Below, in pieces: positions 1 through 11,269 of a stretch of DNA of 64,000 nucleotides. The stretch's first letter is position 1, and each line of letters opens with the position of its first letter. The position numbers and the translations under genes were made by a program. The DNA comes from Harmothoe impar. Its lineage: Eukaryota; Annelida; Polychaeta; Phyllodocida; Polynoidae. The DNA lies in contig OX381721.1 of NCBI GenBank assembly GCA_947462335.1, forward strand, positions 34,522,303 to 34,586,302. The letters run 5' to 3'. Under the pieces are notes generated by a model that worked only from the letters and a program-made list of their open reading frames with translations, was not told where the DNA came from and did no database searches.

Positions 1-480
1 TACCACTGGTTAGGGTTGACATACACTGGTAACTGCTCGACTGCTGGTGTGTTCAATATCGGGGTACAATACCGCTGGTAATATGGAGTTGTAATACTAC
101 TCCTACTTCTGCTGCTGTGACACTCTGGTTAAGAACTAGTCACCCTTTAAGATGTACACTGGGTCCCTGTGGTGTACAATACCACTGGTAACAGTTATTG
201 AGTGAGGCACCCCTCTAGGTGCACACTGGTTCCTGTGGTGTAAAATGTCACTGGTGACGATTGTCTAACTCCTTCTGTGGACATACAATGAGTTCCTTTG
301 GTGTAAAATACCACTGGTAACGGCTGTTTATCTGCTTCTGTGGAATTGCTCTGTACTCCTGTTGTACACAATACCACCCGTAACTGCTGAAGTGCTGGTG
401 TGTAAAAATACCACAGATAACTATAAGTTGTCGCCTTGAATGGTTGCAGTAATCGATGAAGAACAAGTTGCATTGTAACT
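1..480. repeat. Degenerate ~62-bp minisatellite
   Basis: A unit containing GTGTACAATACCACTGGTAA recurs with substitutions near 62, 173, 237, 300, 362 and 398, so the later spacing is about 62-64 bp. The array is cut by the left window edge, so its true length is unknown. It is open in some frames only because of its repetitive structure; I do not read it as protein-coding. Confidence 0.75.
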
Positions 481-1187
481 CTGGTATAAGCCTATGAGTT
501 ACCTATCAAACTTTGGGGTTTGGGGATTTGAAGTTACCGGTGCCTTTTTGTTATAGTCGGCGCAGGTACCCAGAGCAGGCCTCCTCCCGTACAAACCCTC
601 ACTTCACGACTTTGTTACAAAACTCCAAACTCCCGGTCACAGCAGTAACAGCGGCAGACGCGGACGGACGCAGGGCAGACGCAGGGGGCTTAGCGGAGCG
701 GAGCTTCGTGTTTCACCCGGCAGAGGGCAGTAGGGTGGTCGGCGCGGCTAGCCTGGGTACCAGTCCCAGTATTGTGCTGTACCAGTGCGTGCTGTCTGCA
801 GGTAGAGTCAGGACAGGTGCCCAGACTACCGACTACTGTTACTGTTAGTGGTACTGGTAGACGCCACTGGTCTCAGCCATACAACCCCCTGAGAACCGCC
901 GTGTGAGACCGTGGGAAAAAGTAGTACCTGGAACAGAGGAGGCAGGAGACACTGGAGTACAGGGGAGCACCAGGGAGGCAGTACTGGAGGAACAAACTGG
1001 GCACCCAGGAGGAAAGTTACTACTACCAACCCAGGAGGAGGAGCAGCAGGAGGGACAGGGGTGAGACATTGGTTAGTGGACTCAGTCTGAGCGGGGCATA
1101 TACTTAGTACGCTGGAGGATTAGAGGGAGCTATGGGGTGTTTGTAATAATGTATTGAAATACGTATGATTGTCATTTACTATTGATG
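481..1187. other. Non-repetitive stretch, no gene recognised
   Basis: Positions 640-720 are locally GC- and CpG-rich (runs like GCAGACGCGGACG), and 930-1060 is purine-rich with repeated GGAGGCAG-like words. Short open frames exist on both strands but show no domain, no repeat-free conserved pattern and no clear splice context. A CpG-rich 5' region of an unseen gene cannot be excluded. Confidence 0.4.
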
Positions 1188-1424
1188 TGCCTCTACATGA
1201 GTAGGCCTACCCCCAAATTTTGACCATGTCGCTGTGTCGATTTTTAGCAGTATAGGAGTGTGCCGTTGTGTCGATTGTTAGGTATATAAGAACTTTGAGA
1301 AAACTCTCTTTAGGTCGATTTTTACCCCTAACTTTCCTGTGTCCGTCGATTTTAAAAAGGGCCTAAAAGGGCCGTGTAGCCGTGTCGCCAGTGTCGATCT
1401 TTACCCATGTAGAGGCACATTGAT
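1188..1424. repeat. MITE-like element with CCTCTACATG ends (copy 1)
   Basis: The ends are inverted: GTGCCTCTACATGAGTA on the left and TACCCATGTAGAGGCAC on the right. The interior repeats TGTGTCGATTTTTA and GGGCCGTGT words in both orientations. The same family recurs at about 7088-7309. Short length, terminal inversion and lack of coding sequence fit a non-autonomous DNA transposon; superfamily not determined. Confidence 0.6.
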
Positions 1425-1794
1425 TGACAGGGTGTTCAGGGTATTGGTCCATGACGTAAATGATCCTGGTGTTGAACTTTAAAGACAATGAGATTTTGGG
1501 TGGAACCGAGAGAGAGAGACGGCACGAGAATGTAAGGGAGAGGGAGAAGGAGCATCAAGACACAGACATACAGTTTTTATTTCAGAAAGGTCAGGGGTCA
1601 AATGGATATGTATATATATGGGCGATATGATACCATGGCATGTCCCTAACAAATGTAGTTCCTATAAGAATAACCTTTATCCTAGACCTTTTAGGGCCGC
1701 ATAGTAATTTGGTGTATTACGCCACTTTGTGTCATTATGCATGAATTCAACCCTGGCAAGTAACCCATCTAGGCATCATACATACCCTATGACA

Positions 1795-1806
1795 GAGAGA
1801 GTGAGT

Positions 1807-1840
<34 letters not shown>

Positions 1841-2075
1841 GACAGAGACAAAGAGAGAGACAGATACAAAGACAGAGACAGACAGACAGAGACGGACAGA
1901 GACAGAGAGAGACAGAGACAGACAGAGACAGACAGAGACACAGAGAGAGACACAGAGAGAGAGACACAGAGAGAGAGAGGGACAGAGAGAGAGAGCAGCT
2001 GCAGCACAGCGAGAGAGAGAGAGAGAGAGAGACGGAGAAAGAGACAGATGGACAGACAGATAAGCAGACGGAGAG
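1795..2075. repeat. GACA/GA microsatellite
   Basis: Imperfect (GACA)n and (GA)n tracts, with a short interruption GCAGCTGCAGCACAGC near 1995-2010. Long Arg/Asp/Glu- or Ser/Leu-rich open frames on both strands arise from the simple repeat and are not genes. Confidence 0.9.
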
Positions 2076-2099
2076 AGATATAGAAGCACAAATAGAAAA

Positions 2100-2930
2100 G
2101 TTACCTTAAAGGGAGAGAAAGAGTGAAGGAAATTTCATATAGGTGTCCAGAGAAACAGGGAGGCATTTGTACATGTTGTTTACATATAACTTGATGGTAG
2201 CATGTATATTCACCCAGGACATTTATTCGCAAAATATAATATCACTAAGAAATGTTGTTCTTCTAACCATAATCCCAGAGGTACATGCACTAAAACGATC
2301 GACAATCGCTCGATAGGCTGTACGATGTAAATGCTCACTTAGTGTAAAGGGGAGGTAATTCCATCTTCTCCTAATGTAAGGAGTAAGGCATCCTGGTAAA
2401 GACTCTTTCTGAGGCATCCATGACACTAATGTTACAGTTTGTCGGATTAGTGACTATATGGGGGGTTTGCTTAATGGATACCTCGTTGGGTTGAGGATGT
2501 GTGCCAAACGAGAAATGGGAGTCTTAAAAGGAAGATTCACCATGAGACGGACACTGAAACATCTTATTATTCCTGTATGATAAGACTTCTATAGTGGCTC
2601 TTGGGTGGAAAAAAATGTTGCCTAATCTTTGCAATTATTAACAAATAAAGAGATTAGAATGATTTAATCAACATAAATTCAAGGGATATCTCAGAGTATG
2701 TGTCCTACTCCAGGCGAATCTACCCTATATTACACCCAGGAAAACTGCAACTGGTTACTGCATAATTCAAAAACATGGCGGGCTGCAAACATTTTGTATC
2801 CGCATAGTTCATTTGATGTCATGCCTGGTGCCAATGGTCTTGCCTGCTGTTATATATAGCTATGATGTTTCTATAGCGTCTAATCACTTTCCTTCTTCTT
2901 CAATGGCTCTCGTTTTCTCCCCACCTGTCT
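2100..2930. other. Unique-looking DNA without recognised feature
   Basis: AT-rich sequence with no open frame that resembles a protein and no inverted repeat I could support. It lies between two simple-repeat blocks. Confidence 0.35.
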
Positions 2931-2949
2931 CTCCTAAACTCCATACATT

Positions 2950-3300
2950 GTCTCTATTTCTCTGTCCCTTTGTCTCCCTCTATCTGTTTCTGTATCTGAC
3001 TCCATCCGTCCCTGTCTGTCTCTGTCTCTGTCTGTCTCTGTCTCTTTGTATCCCTGTCTCACTCTTCTCTTTGTCTGTCTGTGTCTTTTCATCTCTCCTC
3101 CACTCTCTGTCTGTATCTGTATCTCTGTCTGTCTCTCCGTCTGTCTCTGTCTCTCCCCTGCCCCTCCTCCCTCCCTCCCTCCTTCCCTCTCTCCCTGCCT
3201 GCCTCCCTGCCTCCCTCCTCCCTCCCTCCCTCCCTCCCTCCCTCCCTCCCTCCCTCCCTCCCTCCCTCCCTCCTTCCCTCCCTCCCTCCCTCCCTTCACT
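2950..3300. repeat. CT-rich and (CCCT)n microsatellite
   Basis: A (CTGTCT)n-like pyrimidine tract (2950-3150) runs into a nearly pure (CCCT)n tract (about 3165-3298). The strong purine/pyrimidine strand asymmetry makes triplex (H-DNA) formation plausible. Pro/Ser/Leu-rich open frames here are repeat artefacts. Confidence 0.9.
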
Positions 3301-3540
3301 TCCCCCTCACTGTCTCCCCTAATAGTCTCAGACGTTGTTATTCCCATGAGATAGACATGTCTGAGGAAAAATGTATCCCCGATCTGCATTGATTGATGTC
3401 AATAGGAGCACGGGTCTAATTGAAACCCGCCCAAACTTTGATTGGCTGAGAGGTGTTTTTAGGGCGCATCGACAATTGGTTCCGGTGTGATACTACTGTT
3501 ATATTGACTCCCTCCCTGTGAAGCTATCCCTGTTGCTTAA

Positions 3541-3778
3541 CACTGTAAGGGCTGCACAGTGCTTTAATGCGACATGTCCCTTCTGGCCTTGAGCGATTGA
3601 TGCAGCCCTAGCAAGCCGATTAGCTAGGGCTGTGACGCTTTAAGAGTGTATCAACCGTGTAGGCTCGGCATGATGCCTGAATGCAGAACTAGCACGTAGA
3701 CTCGTTAGGGCTGCATCCATGCACCACGACAACAACGTGCATCGCATGCTAAAACAGTAGTGCGTCCTTAAATGGTTT
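3541..3778. mobile_element. Double-palindrome MITE, diverged copy
   Basis: It contains GGGCTGCACAGTGCTTTAATG at the left end and GTGCGTCCTTAAATGG at the right, with two internal arms carrying GATGCAGCCCT and GCATGATGCCTGAATGCAG. It matches the family consensus seen best at 19747-19990, but the central palindromes are degraded. Confidence 0.65.
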
Positions 3779-4189
3779 ATAGTCACTGCCATTACAGACT
3801 GACGAAAAAGATGTTTTCCAACCTTTCCCCAGCATTGTGCAATCCGACTTACCCCCTCTTCTCCACCTCCTGTTATCATGCACTCAAAAAGTTAACTTGT
3901 CTCCAGACTCTTCAAAGTGACGGTCATAAAATAAACGAGTCACAAACTCATCTAAGTGACAAGGAAGCTGGTCTTCTAGCTGGAGATATAAGACCTACTT
4001 GGCATGCGCCAGCCAGAAACCCAACATTTGCCAGCCCCAGATTCTATTTGTGGGATGGTAACCTGATAGGTTAGACAACTTTTGACTCGTTTATTTTATG
4101 ATAGTCACTTCGACGAGTCTGGAGACAAGTTTACTTTTTCAGTGTGGACACCTTTTGATGGCGTGCCACATCGACGCCATGCTACATTT

Positions 4190-4440
4190 AACCCTTTATG
4201 GGCATCACAATGCTTTAATCAACCAAGCCATTTTACCTACATGATGCATGAATGAAGCCCGGGTAAGTCAGTAACCATTGCTGCATTCATGCATCATGCC
4301 GACAGGTTTGATACACTCAAGAATTGTCGGCATGATGCACCAATGTTGGCTGCACTTATGAGTTACTCGCGGGGGCTAAATTGTCAACCAATAAACATAC
4401 TGTAACTCTTTGAGGCGTTACACTGTTCTTAAAGGGTTAA
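4190..4440. mobile_element. Double-palindrome MITE
   Basis: Terminal AACCCTTTATGGGCATCACA and GTTCTTAAAGGGTTAA are inverted. Inside are CATGATGCATGAATG and TGCATTCATGCATCATGCCGAC arms. It lies about 0.35 kb upstream of the collagen-like coding start, so it could influence that transcript's 5' region. Confidence 0.75.
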
Positions 4441-4511
4441 TGGACACCACGCCTCCCTTTCGTTAGGGCATCAATGGTGTTATTCTGTTCAGGCTTGGAG
4501 CTGATAGTTGG

Positions 4512-4532
4512 TTCTTTTCTTGTATTCTGCAG
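4512..4532 (+). promoter_or_regulatory. Candidate splice acceptor of the collagen-like gene
   Basis: A pyrimidine-rich tract, TTCTTTTCTTGTATTCTGCAG, ends at 4532. If used, the exon carrying the collagen-like start codon would begin at 4533 with a leader of about 384 nt, joined to an unseen upstream non-coding exon. This is inferred from the tract alone; transcription could also begin within 4533-4916. Confidence 0.35.
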
Positions 4533-4916
4533 GCTTTACACGCGTGGAGCTGGCTGGAAACACAGATACTACAGGCGGATCTAGGACCGAGGGATCCACA
4601 CTGCTACTGAGTCCATCAGATTCAAACCCCATTAAAGGCATTTAGAAGAGTTTAAGGGGGGCTACCTCACAGCTTTGGACAACTCTGAAATTCCTTTTAT
4701 TGCTTAACACTGAATAGAATTCATATCTCTATTCAACAGTTTATGTACTGTTCTCAACACAAACTACGAAAGGACATTTATCCAAATTGAGAAATCACCC
4801 CCTGACATCAGTCCTCTGACGAGAACCAAAGAGCAAGGAAGACACTTATAAATCGGGGCCAAATCTCCTAAATTTCAAATAATAATCTAATTGGAAAATA
4901 ACAAAAAAAATTCAAA

Positions 4917-5205
4917 ATGCTGTTGGAGTGCAAGCTGCGTCAGGTTCTGGTGGTGTTCTTACTGGTCGCCATCACTTCCTGTAAGAAGGAGCCGCGCGTG
5001 CGCAATGGGAAGACCCGCCATAACCGTGAGAAGAACGAGGGGCAGTGTGAGTTGGAGATAGCGTGTAAGGGCGGGCAGGAGGCTGGGCTGGAACTGCCCA
5101 GCACAGTCAAGCTGCCCATCCGGGGCCCACGCGGCCCACCTGGGCTGCCCGGCGAGAACGGCATCAAAGGGGAGGATGGCATGCCCGGCCTGCCAGGTCT
5201 ACCAG
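4917..5205 (+). CDS. Secreted short-collagen-like protein, N-terminal coding exon (partial)
   Basis: ATG at 4917 has A at -3. Residues 1-21 form a signal peptide with hydrophobic core [10 protein letters not shown] ending in TSC. A basic stretch (residues 22-39, rich in K/R) follows, then two cysteines in a [12 protein letters not shown] segment. From about residue 70, uninterrupted Gly-X-Y triplets begin ([13 protein letters not shown]...). The exon ends at 5205 before GTAAGG, inside a glycine codon (phase 1: 289 nt is 96 codons plus one base), as expected of a collagen exon. Reading through the donor soon reaches stop codons in AT-rich intron. Family is uncertain: a short-helix secreted protein such as a CTHRC1-like or C1q/TNF-related protein would fit. 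No later exon was recognised in the window. Confidence 0.75.
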
Positions 5206-5319
5206 GTAAGGGGTACTTTTGTTGTCATGCATTTTATTGGTTTATTATTATTCTTTTATTTGACAGGTATATTTCTATTTCAGTGTATGGGTGTATGATA
5301 CAGTTTTAACCATTTAAGG

Positions 5320-5465
5320 TTTTATTATTTGTCTCTTTGATGCACCAATGCAGCACCAACATTAGCACATCATGCCGTGGTGGTGACAAAATATGTGACA
5401 TGATGCTTTGAATGCAGCACCGGCGAGTTACTCACCAGCACTGCATTAATGCACCATAACTTAAC
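5320..5465. mobile_element. Double-palindrome MITE fragment in the collagen-gene intron
   Basis: Carries GATGCACCAATGCAGCACC and a later GAATGCAGCACCGGCGAGTTACTCACCAG palindrome core. The terminal CCCTTTAAGG segments are missing or decayed. It lies within the intron that starts at 5206. Confidence 0.6.
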
Positions 5466-5469
5466 CCAA

Positions 5470-5762
5470 AAATTAGTCATTATTTATCCACGAGGAGGGG
5501 TGGGGGATTGGGCGGCAGCCCAAAAAGGTCGACCTTTCTAGTGGAGGGGTAAACAAATGTCACCCCTTTCAGTGAAAAAAGCCAGCATGTTACTTTAGCT
5601 CAAAGAAGGGGCAGGAAAAAATCTGACCCATCTCAGGGGGCAATCTGCGGAGAGTAGTACCGTTAACGACATGGGTGGAGATGTCTATCGGCAATATCTC
5701 GCGATAGATTGCTCAGGGGGGGGGGGGCGCCCCGTGTTGTTTAATAATGACCACTCCCTTAT
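5470..5762. repeat. Element ending in GACCACTCCCTTA (family with G-run)
   Basis: The right end, TAATAATGACCACTCCCTTA, recurs at about 19081, 38061 and, inverted, at 61880. Each copy contains a long G or C run (here 5717-5728). The left end is poorly defined. Probably a small non-autonomous DNA element. Confidence 0.45.
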
Positions 5763-5934
5763 GTCTAATCTCTTGGCACACCTCGTGCAAATCACACTGT
5801 ACTCAACCTTTTGCAACACAGAATTTAAGGCGTAGACCTTCAGCCTGACTCTTTACAGGGAGTCAGGGTCATCAAAATATCGCCACAGTTAAAACATTCC
5901 CCGCTATCATCTCAAAGAGCTCGAGATCCTTATA

Positions 5935-6240
5935 AAAACTTGCCTGCACAGAGAGAAAAACAGTGTCAAAAGGGAGTCCAGGCTGCCTCCAGAATGACTC
6001 ACCTGTTAAGGGGAGTCCAAGTCGCCTCAGAGAGCCTCGGTGACTCTCTGGATAACTTAAGGGAGTCACCTGGGGGAGTCATGACCGGAAGAGCTATATG
6101 GCTCCACCAGGTGACTCCCTGAGGTCAGCCAGAGAGTCACCTAGGCTCCTTAGGCGATCTGGACTCCCTTAGAGAGGGGAGTCATTCTGGAGGCAACCTG
6201 GACTGCCTTTTGACGCTGTTTCCTTTCTCTGTGTGACTCC
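5935..6240. mobile_element. GGGAGTC foldback MITE (copy 1)
   Basis: Near-complete palindrome. The left arm reads CAGAGAGAAAAACAGTGTCAAAAGGGAGTCC and the right arm returns GACTGCCTTTTGACGCTGTTTCC..TCTCTGTG. The interior is a string of GGGAGTC/GACTCCC words with TCACCTGGGGGAGTCAT near the middle. Other copies are at 37185-37441, 39742-39991 and 62339-62590. Confidence 0.75.
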
Positions 6241-6638
6241 GTTTAAATGTCTTACTTAGCTGCCTTAGACTCTGTGGGTATAGAGTCCGGCAAGGCTGAC
6301 ATTTCCTACAGTCTTTGCGACATATATATATATACCCCGCTCTGACAAGGGAGTTTAACTGACTTATACTTCACACACGTCAGGGCATTCAATTGTATGT
6401 GATACACCGTGAGCGGATGAATAGCTACACAAATCGAACTTGTTAAGTTGCTAAGGTTATTTCAATTAGTAGAATAAATAAAAACCCTTTGACACTTCAC
6501 ATTGCTTCACCAAAAAGGGGACATCAACCCGACATCAAGACCATGAATGGCGTCTGGAAAAGTTTCAACAACTATTTGAATGTTCCCACGAGTACAAGCA
6601 CAGATCCCTCCCTTTGCTAGTTCAACTTCTAACTCAAT
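6240..6638. other. No feature recognised
   Basis: Mixed AT-rich DNA with a short TA run (6321-6335). No supported gene or inverted repeat. Confidence 0.35.
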
Positions 6639-6639
6639 A

Positions 6640-6862
6640 AGGACAGCATGATGCATTAATGCAGTAAAACTTTGTTAGCCATGCAGCGCTGGTGAGCATC
6701 TCCTCAGTGTTGTATTCAAGCCGATATGATATTCACCCAAAATTGTCTGTATGCCCCCAAGAGTTGGCCTTGGCGAGTAGATTCACCAGGGCTGCATTCG
6801 GCATCATGACTACAAAAATGCATCCTACATTGAAAGCACTATGCGGTCCTTTAAGGGTTAAA
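6640..6862. mobile_element. Double-palindrome MITE
   Basis: Contains GACAGCATGATGCATTAATGCAG on the left, an internal arm GGCGAGTAGATTCACCAGGGCTGCATTCGG, and the right end AAAGCACTATGCGGTCCTTTAAGGGTTAA. The first palindrome is degraded. Confidence 0.65.
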
Positions 6863-7087
6863 AGGGTTTTCTTTTCTAAATCTGCCACCAACTGCGCATG
6901 CTCATCACGTCGGCATGGTGTATAGCGTCACGTCCCGTAAGGCCGCGGCAACAGTCACCATCACCTCAACCTTCCCCCCCCTCCGACCCCCCCTCCCCGG
7001 CACAAAGTAACCTCCCCCCCTATACACCCACCCACTCCCCCACCCCATACCCCCACCCCCATACACGTCCACAGTCCTACCACATGC

Positions 7088-7309
7088 TTGTGCCTCTACA
7101 TGGGTAAAAATCTACACGGGCAACATGGCGACACGGCCCTTTTAGGCCCTTTTAAAAATCGACGGACACAGGAAAATCGGGTTTAAAAATCGACCCGCAG
7201 GGTTTTTTCTCTGTTCTTATTTAGCTAAAAATCGACACGATGCCACTGCCCTACTGCTAAAATTCGAACGGCGACACGGTCAAAATTGCGGGTACCCACG
7301 TAGAGGCAC
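7088..7309. repeat. MITE-like element with CCTCTACATG ends (copy 2)
   Basis: Starts GTGCCTCTACATGGGTAAAA and ends GGGTACCCACGTAGAGGCAC. The interior shares AAAATCGACGGACACAGG and GGCGACACGG words with copy 1 at 1188-1424. It follows a C-rich low-complexity stretch (6960-7075). Confidence 0.6.
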
Positions 7310-8650
7310 ATATGCTTACTCTTACACTGTACCCCCATTACACCACTGTTAGGGAGTCCCATCCAGTCAACACAGTGTGTCCCCAGCGCTACCACTGTGG
7401 GTATAGGCGGGCCATGGCACCTGCCTGTGCAGTAGGGTGGGATCCTTACTATGTCAGTCTCTGCTATTTCCGGGGGGTACTATTAGTCCTCCACCATAAT
7501 GGAACATATAGGATTATTCTATACATACAGGGGTATATCCCAGACTATCCCCGGCCTTTCTATGATGAATAGTTGAGAAATTATGGTAAAAAGTAAGTTT
7601 TCAAGTAATAAAACATGTGTATAAAACAATCCTTCAAAATCCGGGGACTAGACATATTTTAATGCAAATATATAAGAATTGAATAAGTGGATAAAATATG
7701 AACTATCTATTGAAGTTTCCCCCGGAAATTAACCCTAGTGACAGTCAAAACAACAATACTAAACCTTCATAGCAGCCAATATATAAATATATCGACTGAA
7801 CAGCGATAAATACATTATTAATTTGGTAAAATAAGTATGTACCTGAAATAAAGGCACATTGTTATATTAGAATTTGAACTTCACATATTTCCCCTCCCCT
7901 GGGTCTTTGGCTGCACACAGGCTGATTACTCACTGTGGTAAGGGCCCTCACTGTACCTTGAGTATAGGTGCCACCGGGCTGGTAGGATATATATAGACCA
8001 GCAGGGGTAAAATTATTGGTAGTTCTGCAGGATTGAGTGCTTCCCACACCGTTATCAGTGAATGAACCATTATTTTTTTTCTTACATCGAACTAGTACAC
8101 GTCTTCGCTATCCGTCCTGCTATTTAAATAGAGAATGAGACAAATAATTAATTTTGGATGGAACACCCTACCACTGTAACTACCGTACACAGCCAAACAG
8201 GAATGATCTATACAGTGCATCATACATTCCCTGTGGTTAATCGACTTTAGAATAGTTGAATTGGAAACTAGATTTTTAAGTGTTAAAGTCCGAGCTGGCA
8301 AAATGAATTATCCCAAATCCGAGCATCTCTCTGCGTTGGTTCTAAGAGTTAGAAATTGATTGTAGGAAGAACCAAACTTAGATTGTTATTAATTTATGGG
8401 ATCCGGCCACCTGGAGAAAATCTGGATGGAATCAGATCTATAATGCATTATAGGTGCTTCTAACGTTGTTGTCGCCAAAGCAAGAAATCAAGACATCCCC
8501 TCTTCCTACAATTTCTACTGATAGATCAGAGAGTGGATTATGTCTGTAAGTGCTGATTTAAAGTTCTGAAGTAACTTTTAAGTGAAGTAAATTTTCTGGC
8601 TTTACATTCCATTCCAGCCATTGCACAGGTACCCCAGGTGTATCCCAGCC
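7310..8650. other. Long stretch without recognised feature
   Basis: AT-rich DNA. Short open frames on both strands (for example around 7312-7572) lack domain-like composition. No tandem or inverted repeat could be supported. Confidence 0.35.
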
Positions 8651-8654
8651 CCAC

Positions 8655-8888
8655 GGCTTAGCCATTTAGGGGCCGCATAGCACTTTAATGAATTATGTCC
8701 TTTGTCGTCGTGAGGCATGGATGAGACCCTTAATTCATGCCCACCTTTTGGTAGTGTATCAGTTCTTCATAGGGTCGGCATGGTGCTTGAATGAAGCCCT
8801 GGCGAGTTACTCGCCAGGGCTGCATTCAAGCACCACGACGACAGAGGATATCACAAATTGAAACTGTATGCGTTCCTTAAAAGGGTTG
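8655..8888. mobile_element. Double-palindrome MITE
   Basis: Left end CCATTTAGGGGCCGCATAGCACTTTAATG. The second palindrome is well kept, CCCTGGCGAGTTACTCGCCAGGG (about 8797-8819), flanked by TGAATGAAG and CTGCATTCA. The right end is TATGCGTTCCTTAAAAGGGTT. Confidence 0.75.
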
Positions 8889-9571
8889 GTGCGTCTGGGT
8901 GTTGGGAGAACCGGACCCTTTATGTGGTATCTGTATTCATATCACTTCTGCAGCTTAGATTGTTTGTCAAGGTCAGGAGAAGTCAACTGTACCCAGGGTA
9001 TGGGGACGGGTAGGGTGGAGGTGGGGGGGGGGGTGTAAAATGGCAACCAAATGGGGTTTGGGGATGGGTCTATTCCTCTCCCCTAATTTTTCAAAGGAAA
9101 TGGTAATTTGAAATGGTTGATTTCGATTTCGGTGGGCCATTTGAAATTGACACCTTTTGGTATGGGTTGCAAAAGTTATAGCCCTTTTTGGTGAAAAATA
9201 ATTGTTGTCATAATCAAAATGAAAAGAATACTGGGATTTATATTTTTGGTAGGCAGCATAACACATCATCGGGGACGGAAAAACTTCTTACATTAAAGTG
9301 CTTTGCGCACGCATCAACGTTCAAAATGACCCCTTCCTAAGACGTCAATCGTCCTCACCTATAACCTATAACCTATACCCCCCCCCCCGCCCCACACACA
9401 CACACACACACCCTACACGCACATACCTATCCGTCACCTCCAAATCCACCAGACCCTCAGCCACCATCCTTAAGCCGCACGGTCGCCGATTGTGTCTTCA
9501 TTGAATGTCACCTTGACCGGCTTATCTGCCGACGAGACTTAACGTGAAGTGTGTCCTATCACTCAGCCTGA

Positions 9572-9828
9572 ACCCTGTAAGGGCTGCATAGTGCTTTGAT
9601 TTGCTGTGCCCTTTGTCGTCATAACGCATTAATGCAACCCCGGCGAGTTTACTCACCAGGGCTGTATTCATGCATCATGACGATCCTTCGAGGGTATACC
9701 CATCTTGTAGGGTCGGCAGCTCTGGCGAGTTACTCGCCAGGGCTGCATTCATGCACCATGACGACAAAGGCCAGGGACAAAGGGCGTACTACATTAAAGA
9801 GTTATGCGGCCCTTAAAGGACTACCTTG
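9572..9828. mobile_element. Double-palindrome MITE
   Basis: Left end CCTGTAAGGGCTGCATAGTGCTTTGAT and right end TTATGCGGCCCTTAAAGGAC. Both internal palindromes are present (GGCGAGTTTACTCACC and CTGGCGAGTTACTCGCCAG). Confidence 0.75.
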
Positions 9829-10077
9829 ACGTCCCACCCCTCTTACCGCGCCGTACATAACACCCAGGGAGCTGACAGTACTCTACCCTATACAGAGATA
9901 TAAAAGGGGCATCCTCAGAGGGACTCCTAGCCCTTTAAAGATGGCACGTTACTTGAATGCTTTTTTTAAAAAGTGTTTTATTGGGTAAAAAGAGACCAAT
10001 ACAAAAGTAGATGTTCTATCCTAGCATAGGCGCATTGCCTTGCTTCCGCTAGGCATGTGCATGATACCCATTTGCCG

Positions 10078-10320
10078 CCATGATACATGAATGCAGCCCT
10101 GGCGAGTAATCTGCCAGTTCAGCTTTCATGCTTTACATCGACCTTACAGGATTGATACATTCTTATTCCGGCATGATGCATCCATGCAGAAATCACCGGT
10201 TATACCAGCCAGAGCTACATTCATATATCAAGAAGGGAAAAGGGCAGCTACACTACATAAAAGTATAAATAAGAGGCCTAGTGCTTTTTCCTCATATTGC
10301 GCCTGGAAGGTGTCACTTCG
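10078..10320. mobile_element. Double-palindrome MITE, eroded copy
   Basis: GCCATGATACATGAATGCAGCCCTGGCGAG is recognisable at the left, with GCATGATGCATCCATGCAG and CCAGAGCTACATTCATATATCA later. The terminal inverted repeats are decayed. Confidence 0.5.
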
Positions 10321-10517
10321 AATGCCTTAAGAAACATATATTTGTATCTAAATAGATTGAGATTGATGTTCCTTCTCGCACTAAGCAGCTAAGATTGATA
10401 TACCAGCATTAAATTAATATTTTTCTCACTAAGTGATTGAGATAAACTTGTATTAAAATGCTTTAGGGGTGTCATCTACGGACCAGGCGTGTGCTTCTGC
10501 TTAAGTAGATATTTTAA

Positions 10518-10762
10518 CCTTTAAGGATGGCATGGTGCCTCGGTAAAGTATTTGTCCGCATGATGCACTAATACAGCGCCTATGAGCAAGCACTGCATAG
10601 TGCATCATGCTGACTCTTTGGGAGTGTATCAAACCAGTAGAGTTGTGCAGTAGAGTTGTGCACAAATGCAGCACTTGCGAGTTACCACCAGGGCTGCATT
10701 CGTGTATCATAACGACAGATAGCAGTGCACATTAAAGCACTCTATGCCACCTCTGAATAGTT
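10518..10762. mobile_element. Double-palindrome MITE
   Basis: Left end AACCTTTAAGGATGGCATGGTGC, right end ATTAAAGCACTCTATGCCACCTC. Internal arms include GCATGATGCACTAATACAGCG and a return GCACTGCATAGTGCATCATGCTGAC. There is a short direct duplication, AGTAGAGTTGTGCA, near 10637-10660. Confidence 0.6.
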
Positions 10763-11018
10763 AAGTAGTCATTTAAAAGGCAATTTACTCGCCCATACAG
10801 CATTGCTACCACAGGGGGGTTATTTGCAGGCTTTACTGGCACATCTCAATCACACAGGCAGAATTATTCATGGATGTGAAAGAGAGAACTTTCACAAGAT
10901 TTTCCATTACAGTGACCATATTGAGCTTTGGCAATTCAATCCTTTACAATCCTCCACACACGGAGATATAAATATGTAAGAGGGGGAGGTAAATACGGCT
11001 CTGCAAACTCTCTAACAC

Positions 11019-11138
11019 CCTCAGAAAAGTGAGAGTCATTGTCGCTAAAACTACCCTCACCTGTGAGTCAGGCAGTGCCTGACCTTCAGGTGAGGGTAGT
11101 TTTAGCGACAATGACTCTCACTTTTCTGTGAGTGAAGA
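11019..11138. repeat. Perfect-arm hairpin element (AAAAGTGAGAGTCATTGTCGC)
   Basis: Left arm 11025-11065 (CAGAAAAGTGAGAGTCATTG.. to ..CCCTCACCTG) is mirrored by 11085-11137. The loop of about 20 nt contains GAGTCAGGCAGTGCCTGAC, itself palindromic. Arm identity is nearly complete. Single-arm relatives occur at about 53568-53615 and 63808-63862. Confidence 0.75.
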
Positions 11139-11269
11139 ACAGCATGATATAGACAGAGGTCCAAAAGGTACAAACTTCAGAGCTGACTCACTGACAAGGA
11201 TGTCGACTCATGGATTATCAAATCGACTCCGAGATAGCCCCAAAATTACTAAAAAAACCTTCTTAATTC

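Noticed and set aside
1729..2109. Long Arg/Asp/Glu-rich and Ser/Leu-rich frames
   Set aside because: Translation of GACA/GA microsatellite. The same applies to 2813-3392, 34819-35133 and 60552-60961.
9354..9375. Telomere-like CTATAACCTATAACCTATA
   Set aside because: Only three imperfect 8-bp units; not the TTAGGG-type repeat and too short to be a telomeric remnant.
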